Positions 57,674 through 64,000 of a stretch of 64,000 nucleotides of DNA are shown piece by piece. The notes below the pieces were generated by a model that did no database searches, was not told the origin of the DNA, and worked only from the letters and a program-made list of their open reading frames with translations. The position numbers and the translations under genes are program-made. Position 1 is the first letter of the stretch; the number at the start of each line of letters is the position of its first letter. The stretch is from Areca catechu. Its lineage: Eukaryota > Streptophyta > Magnoliopsida > Arecales > Arecaceae. Where the stretch lies: NCBI GenBank assembly GCA_021397845.1, contig CM038050.1, forward strand, positions 112,395,891 to 112,459,890, given 5' to 3'.

Positions 57674-58241
57674 TCTTATTTGCAATACAACTTTTGAGTT
57701 CCCCTATTCTTTGCAGATTATTGTCCCTCTAATGAGACATAACACAAATAAACACGCTAATGATATTCCCAACATCCATCATAATCAATCTCCTCTGAAA
57801 GACAAACACTCTCATGACTATTATGCTAAAAAGAATTACCAACATGAAATGTACCATTGAGCTCCTCATCTAATATTGCAAGGTTTAATTGGAAGTGTAG
57901 TTGGTAGTCAGTTCAACCCAAGAAACATAACCTAAAGAAACATTCTCATGACATTCCCACTATCTATCATAATCGATCACCTCTAAAAACTAAACACATT
58001 CATGACTATTATGCTCATCCTAAATACCGACTTCAATTGCACTATTGAGCACTTGCTCTAATAGTACGAGGTTTAATTTCAAGTATTGTTCTTCAACCTT
58101 GAATACAGGAAAGCAAAGCTTCCACAAATGCTAACTAAATTTAATTAAGTGCTTTGCATTTTACATAGATAGGATAGGATGGGTACACAAATAGATTGTG
58201 GTACTGCACATTTTAGTAGCTCTTTCTCGCAAATACAAGCT
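57674..58241 (+). repeat. Spacer B, copy 4
   Basis: Retains the AAGACAAACACTCTCAT segment as copy 1 does, and the TGAATACAGGAAAGCAAAGC segment as copy 3 does, so it is the most complete copy. A deletion removes AACAATCA near 58089. Confidence 0.87.
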
Positions 58242-61200
58242 AAACTCTAAACCCACCCAAAATCCTAAACCCTAAACCACCATTGGACCTAAATGCCTAA
58301 ACCCTAAACTATAAACAATGAATCCATAAACCCTAAACCCTAACAACCAAAATCCTAAACACTAAATCCATAAACCCTAAACCCTAAAATCTAAGCCACA
58401 AATCCTAAATCCCAGCATCCTAAACACTAAACCCTAAACCACTAAACCCTAAACCCTACAACACCAAAAGTCGAAACCCCAAATCCTAAACCGTAAAACC
58501 CTAAACACTAAATCCAAAACACGAAACCCAAAACACTAAATGCACAAACCCTCAACTCCAAACATTAAAACAAAAACCCTAAACCTAAAACCCTAAAACC
58601 AAAACCCGCGACCCCAAATCCCTTAGCTACTTATCCTAAGAACCATATACTCTAAAACTGAAACCGTAAACCCAAAATCCCAAAATTCTAAATCATAAAC
58701 CCCATTTCCCCAAACCATAAGCCCTAAAAATATAAACCCTAAATCCTAAAATCTAAATAATAAACCCTAAACCCTCAAATCCTAAACCATTTAGTCTAAA
58801 ACCAAAACCCTAAACCCCACTAAACCCTAAGATATTAACCCCTGAACCCTAAAAACAAATTCCTAGCCCTCGAAATCCTAAACCGTAAACCCTAAATCCT
58901 AAAACCCTAAAACCCTAAAACCTTAAACCAAAATGCAAAACCCCCGAACACTAAACCCTAAACACTAAATTCTAAATATTAATCAATTCTAAATGCTAAA
59001 TCCAAAAACACTGAAACCAAAAATCCTAAACCCAAAAAATACTCAATGCTAAATCCTAAAATCATAATCCCTCAACCCTAAACCCTAAAATACTGAACAC
59101 TAACTCCAAAACCCTAATCCCTAACACCCTAAACCGCAAACCCTAAAACACAAAACCCTAAACCCTAAAACCAAAAATCTGAAATACCCAAAAACCTAAA
59201 CCTCGACACCATAAATCCTAAACAATAAATCCATAAACCCTAAACCCCTAACATGCTAAATCCTAAAAACTGAAGCCATAAACATTAAACCCTAAAATCT
59301 AAACCCTAAATCCTAAATCCCGACATCCTACACCCTAAACCATTTACACTAACCTAAACCCCTATATCATAATCCTAAACCACTAAACCCTAAACCCTAC
59401 AACACCAAAGCTCTAAACCCTAAACCCTAAACCAAAAACCCCTAAATGCTAAATCCAAAATACAAAACCCACAAACCCTCAACTCTAAACCTTAAAAACA
59501 AAACCTAAAACCCAAAACACTAAACACAAAACCCTAAAACCTAAACCCTCAACCCTAAATCTCTTAGCTCTTTAAGCTAAATTCTAAAACCATATACTCT
59601 AAACCTGAAACCCGAAATCCAAAATTCCAAAATGCTAAATCCTAAATTATAAACCCTAAACCCAAACATCCTAAACCCTAAACCCTAAAATTTATAAACC
59701 CTAAACCCTCAAACCCTAAACCATTTAATCTAAAACCAAAACCCTAAACCCCACTAAATCCTAAGACATTAACCCCTGAAACCCAAAAAAAATCCCTAAA
59801 TCTTGAAAGCCTAATACCTAAACCCTAAATAATAAATCCTAAACCCTAAACCCTAATCCCAAAAACCCTAAACCTTAAACCTTAAATCATAAGACTTAAA
59901 CCAAAACCTAAAATCCCAAAACCCTAAATCCTAAGCACAAACACTCAAACCCTGAACCCTAAACACTAAATCCTAAATATTAATCAACTAAACCATAATC
60001 CAAAAACACTAAAACCCAAAATCCTAAACTGGAAAAATAGTCGATGCTAAACCATAAAATCATAAACCCTAAACCCTAAAATGCTAAATACTAAATCCTA
60101 AACCCTAATCCCTAACACCCAAAACTGCAAACCCTAAAATACAAAACCCAAAACTCTAAGAACAAAAATCCAAAATATTAAATCCTAATAAAACCTAAAC
60201 CTAAACTATAAAACCTATACCCTAAAACCTAAACCCTAAATCCTAAGCCCCAAACCCTAAAACTATAAAACCCAAAGCACTTAACCCTAAACCCTGAACC
60301 CTAAACCTAAATCTCTAAATAGTGAATTCAAAACCTAGGCCTGCAAAACAAAACCCTAAACGCTAAGCCTTAAATCATAAGCCACTAAATCATAAATCCT
60401 AAACTCTAAACCATGAATTCCTAAAACCTTAAACACTAAACCAAAACTCTAAAACCTAAATCAAAAATTCCAAATCCCAAAGTACTAAACACAAACCCTA
60501 AACCCTAAACTCTAAATCCCCAAACCCTAAACCCTAAACCCCCAAACCCTAAAAGCCTAAATCCTAAACCATAAACCATAAATCCTAAACCTTAAACCCT
60601 TACATCCTAAAACCTAAACTCAAAAACCCTAAGCCCTAAATCCTAAATGCTAAAAGCTGAAACCAAATGCCCGAAATTGTTAACCATAAACCTTAAACCT
60701 TAAACCCTAGATCGCTAAAACCCTAAATCCTAAATCATAAACCCAAAAACCTAAACCCTCAAAACATGAACACTATACCCTAAAACAAAAACCCTAAACC
60801 CTAAATCATAACCCACTAAACCCTTAACCCTAATCACTAAACCCTAAATCCAAAGCCCAAAAGTCTTAAAGCCAAAAATCCAAAACACCAAAACCAAAGC
60901 CCTAAAATGTAAACCCTAGGCCCTAAACCCTAAAACCAAAATACCAAATGCCAAACCCTAGGCCCTAAACCCTAAACCTTAAAACCTTAAAACCTAAACC
61001 CTAAATCCAGAATCCTAGACCCTATATCCTAAATCCTGAATCCTAGACCCTATATCCTAATCCATAAATCACTAAACCTTTAACCCTAACACTAATCCCT
61101 AAACCTAAACCACAAAATCCTAAAACCCTAAACCCTAAACACTATAACCAAAATTTTAAAACATAAACCCCAAATCCTAAATGCTAAACCCTAAACCCTA

Positions 61201-61317
61201 AACCTTACCCCTAATCCCTAAAATCGAAAGACCAAAATCCTAAGTCTTAAACCCTAAATCCTAAACCCTACATCCTAAACCCTAAACCCCAAACCCTAGA
61301 TTACTTAACCCTAAACT

Positions 61318-63060
61318 TGTTGCCCAGGTGGATACCCAAGAGGGGGGTGAGTTGGGTCTTTTTAAAAAAAAATTGAAGGCAAGTAATGTGCAATTCAAAA
61401 TCCTTTGCAAGTGGTAGGTGCTGTGATAGAATTATAAAATGCAAAGCTAAACAGAGTCAAGAAAGCACAACACAAACACGCCAAGTTTATAGTGGTTTGG
61501 AGCAACCTAGCTCCTACGTCCAATATCCAAGATACCACTTGAAATTTCTACTATATTCACACCCGAATATAGTAGGATTGTTTTACAGGATCACAATCCA
61601 AAACCTCTACACTTTGATTTTATGGGATCACCAAAGAAAACCCAATACCCTTTGATTTTAACAGGCTCACCAAAGAAACCCAACTTGGTTTTCACAGGAT
61701 CACCAAGAACCTAACCCTTGGTTTTAACAAGGCTCACCAAGAACCTATTTGGTTTTTCAACCGGGCTCACCAATTACCCAACAATTCAAAAATTGAATTG
61801 AAAATAAATGCAACAAGAATGACAAACTCAATTTGTCAAATAGTTATCGGTGCAGCTTGTTGGAAGTCCACTTGAATGCACTTGAATAGACTTTAATTAC
61901 TTCAGTGGCTTTTTCCCAAAGTTGCTTCAAGCTTCGGATTGGAGTTGGTGAAGACTTGAAAGCTTGACTTGAATGCTCTTATGCTCTTTTGCTGTTGGTA
62001 GGTAGGATATTCAATGAAGCTCTCTCTTCTTTTAAGAACTCTCTAATTCATTGCTTCAAGAAAGTTCAAATCCTTCAAATTTAAAGTCTTCTATCATTCC
62101 AAGATAGTTCTAGCTATTGTAGATCATTGGAAAATGATTTGTGACTGTTGAAGCACCTTTTAGCATTCAAAAATAAATTCTAGAACTAGCCATTGAATAT
62201 CTAGAAACGATGTTCGAGTTGGCTCGGATTCCCTAGAGTCAGCTTGGATGCTTCGAATCGATAGGTCGAGTCACCAAATCTTCAATGTAGTCGGCTCTTT
62301 GTCTCAAGATGCAAAACATCACTCTGCACGAGTCGTTTCTTGATAGCTCGGGTCGGCTCGAACTTCTTTCTTTGAAAAACTTGAACTCGAGGAGTCGGCT
62401 CTTTTTAGCTTGGGTCGACTCTTCTTCTTAGGTTCGAAAAACCTTACTCTAGAAGAGTCAGCTTGATGCAGTTCGGGTCGGCTTGCTTTCTCAGGCTTTC
62501 AGAATTAGGTCTGGCAAAGTCGGCTCTTTTTAGTTCAGGTCGGCTCGCCTGGCTGTTCTCAGAAATCTTCAAAAAAATGGACTCTGGAGGAGTCGGCTCA
62601 GACTGATTCCAGTCGACTCGGATTCACCGGAGTCGGCTCGCTTTCCATCAAGTCGGCTCGGATTGCTGCGTTCCAGAATCCTTGCCCCGTAAGCAGAGTC
62701 AGCTCTTCATCACTTAGGGGCGGCTCGAGTGTCTTCTTCAGGATTTTTACAATTGAACTTAAAGAAAACTCTCACCAACTCTTTTACAATTTCACACAAA
62801 CCAACTCAAACTAAAATTTAAGGCACACACACACTCACAGAAGTAACCCTTTTAATTGATTTTTCTTAGCATTTTTTATTGGATTCTTCTTTACAAAAAT
62901 ATTTACAACACAACTCAACCAAGAAAATAGAAGTGTAGGAGTTGAAGTTTGAACATGTTATTCATCCTACAAAATCTCGTCAAATACTTGAAGAGTTGTC
63001 AGAAATAAATGTACATGCTTTAATGTTTGCTTATCATCAAAATCACTTATGGGGTCGACA
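61318..63060 (-). repeat. Solo copia LTR (1743 bp) inside the telomere-like array
   Basis: Plus-strand reading TGTTGCCCAGGTGGATACCC to GGGGTCGACA; on the minus strand it starts TGTCGACCCCATAAGTGATTT and ends CTGGGCAACA, the same layout as the C1 and C5 LTRs. It holds at least 15 GAGTCGGCTC-type words at 62210-62730 and a run of GGCTCACCAAGAACC-type repeats at 61625-61780. Flanks AAACT (61313-61317) and AAATC (63061-63065) are explained by a 5-bp AAACC duplication with one C-to-T change on each side. The ORF at 61386-61655 is not a gene. Confidence 0.88.
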
Positions 63061-63132
63061 AAATCCTAAACTGTAAATCCAAAAATTTTAAAACCCAAAC
63101 ACTAAGCCCAAAATCTTAAAACCCCTAAACCC

Positions 63133-63230
63133 TTTTGCAAGTGCTAGCAAAATTTAATTATGTGCTTTGCATTCTGTATAGATAGGTTTGGATGGGTATA
63201 AATAGATTGTGGTACTGCACATTCTAGTAA
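63133..63230 (+). repeat. Spacer A, copy 5
   Basis: Same core in unit 5, right of the solo LTR (TGCAAGTGCTAGCAAAATTT, GCATTCTGTATAGATAGG). Confidence 0.87.
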
Positions 63231-64000
63231 TCTAAACCCTAAACCACCCAAAATCCAAAATCCTAAACCACCCTTGGACCTAAATGCCTAAAACCTAAAC
63301 CCTAACTCCACAAACCCTAAATAATAAATCCATAAACCCTAAACCCTAGCACACTAAACCCTAAAAACTAAATCTATAAATCCTAAACCCTTTACCCTAA
63401 ATTTCAAAATCCTAAAATCCTAAACCTTGAAACCAAAATCCTAAAACCGAAATACAAAATCCCAAATCCCGAAATACTATACACTAAAACTATAAACACT
63501 AAAGTCTAAACCCTACCCTAGACCCTCAAACCCTCAAACCTAAACCCTAACTCCTAAACCCTAAATCCTAAAACCTATACCCTAAACCCTAAAACCAAAA
63601 CCTTGAATCCACACCCTAAATCACTAAACCCTAAAACCCTAAACTATAAATCAAAAATTCTTAAAATCCTAAAATGCTAAACAATAAATATTAAAACCAA
63701 ATCCTAAAACCCCTAAACCCTAAACCCTAAATGCTAAACCCTAAAACCATAAATGCTAAACCCTAAAACCATAAACCCTAAACCTTAAACTCTAAACACA
63801 AAAATCCCAAGCCCTAAACCCTAAAACCAAAACACTAAACCCTTAATCCTAAACCCGAAACCCAAACACCCTACACCATGAACCTTAAAAACTAAACCCT
63901 AAATCCTAAACCCTAAATCCAAAACCCCACTAATCCCTAGCCCTAGACCCAAAATGCCTAAAATCTTAATCCATAAATCCTAAACCCTAAACCTAGACCC

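Larger units (their letters stand above)
55286..60245 (+). repeat. Higher-order unit 4 (about 4.96 kb, spacer A duplicated)
   Basis: Spacer A is present twice (56331-56420 and 56769-56868, 438 bp apart), spacer B at 57674-58241, CTTAGC landmarks at 58621 and 59563. The extra length compared with units 1 and 3 equals the local duplication. Confidence 0.82.
39945..64000 (+). repeat. Degenerate telomere-like (CCCTAAA)n array with ~4.6-kb higher-order structure
   Basis: 24 kb dominated by CCCTAAA and near variants (CCTTAAA, CCATAAA, CACTAAA, CCTAAAA, CCAAAA), always in the same orientation. Unit length mostly varies from 6 to 9 bp. Perfect runs are short; the best I noticed is four to five units at 44564-44597. 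Non-telomeric spacers recur in fixed order. Using an AGCCCC/AAACC landmark, unit starts are 39998, 44597, 50626, 55286 and 60246. Guanine is very rare on the plus strand. There is no coding content; ORFs such as 42053-42244 are in spacers. The array continues past the window. Confidence 0.95.
60246..64000 (+). repeat. Higher-order unit 5, interrupted and incomplete
   Basis: It follows the same order, is interrupted by the solo LTR 61318-63060, resumes at the equivalent position and reaches spacer A at 63133-63230. The window ends before spacer B. Confidence 0.85.

Noticed and set aside
61386..61655. 89-codon ORF near the right end
   Set aside because: It lies within the solo copia LTR and has no domain; equivalent frames are not kept in the C1 or C5 LTRs.
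39945..64000. A true chromosome end
   Set aside because: The heptamers are strongly diverged, perfect runs are only a few units long, unique spacers recur, and a retrotransposon LTR is embedded. A functional telomere would be long uniform CCCTAAA.
39945..64000. CRISPR-like array
   Set aside because: Repeats are 6-9 bp and degenerate, spacers recur in kilobase units, and the genome is a plant's.

Overview
This is a gene-free, repeat-packed stretch of a plant nuclear genome. Two things point to a plant. The left 39.9 kb is made of nested and broken LTR retrotransposons: Ty1/copia, including Sirevirus-like elements, and Ty3/gypsy, including a chromodomain-bearing type and Athila/Tat-like types. 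The right 24 kb is a degenerate array of the plant telomere heptamer CCCTAAA (TTTAGGG on the minus strand). I see no host protein gene, rRNA, tRNA gene or CRISPR array. A monocot, perhaps a palm, is my guess from the look of the elements and is not shown by the sequence.

Layout of the left part. 1-6165: gypsy element G1 (minus), with both LTRs partly present, a gag, and an integrase C-terminus/chromodomain remnant, but no reverse transcriptase. 6166-12962: copia element C1 (plus), with its 5' end lost, a decayed pol, an extra ORF after pol and a complete 3' LTR. 12963-16799: 3' part of another copia, C3, into which C1 inserted. 16800-22475: Athila/Tat-like gypsy G2 (plus), whose 5' LTR was hit by C3. 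22476 to about 24625: gypsy pol fragment G4. About 24656-27975: copia pol fragment C4. 27975-28835: unassigned. 28836-37560: nearly full-length Sirevirus-like copia C5 (minus), with 3' LTR, third ORF, pol, gag, tRNA-iMet primer site and a 37-bp stub of its 5' LTR. 37561 to about 39860: gypsy G3 of the G1 family, inserted in the C5 5' LTR. All coding regions carry stops and frameshifts. Many of the stops fit C-to-T decay, so the elements look old and silent, although related copies still align at the protein level.

Layout of the right part. From about 39945 to the end the sequence is a strand-asymmetric array of diverged CCCTAAA-like units. The array has a higher-order structure of about 4.6 kb, marked by recurring non-telomeric spacers: a ~100-bp core (A), a ~550-bp spacer (B) that is itself built of two diverged 188-bp halves plus the A core, and shorter landmarks. 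Four complete or rearranged higher-order units and part of a fifth are visible. Unit 2 carries an internal duplication of about 2 kb, and unit 4 one of about 440 bp. A solo copia LTR (61318-63060) sits in the fifth unit and is flanked by a decayed 5-bp target duplication.

The genes do not form a host pathway. Within each element, gag, protease, integrase, reverse transcriptase and RNase H are the normal retrotransposon set. The extra third ORF in C1 and C5 and the GAGYCGRCTC motif clusters in LTRs and in the pol-ORF3 spacer are the most distinctive retroelement features. The long-range telomere-like higher-order repeat is the most unusual feature of the window.
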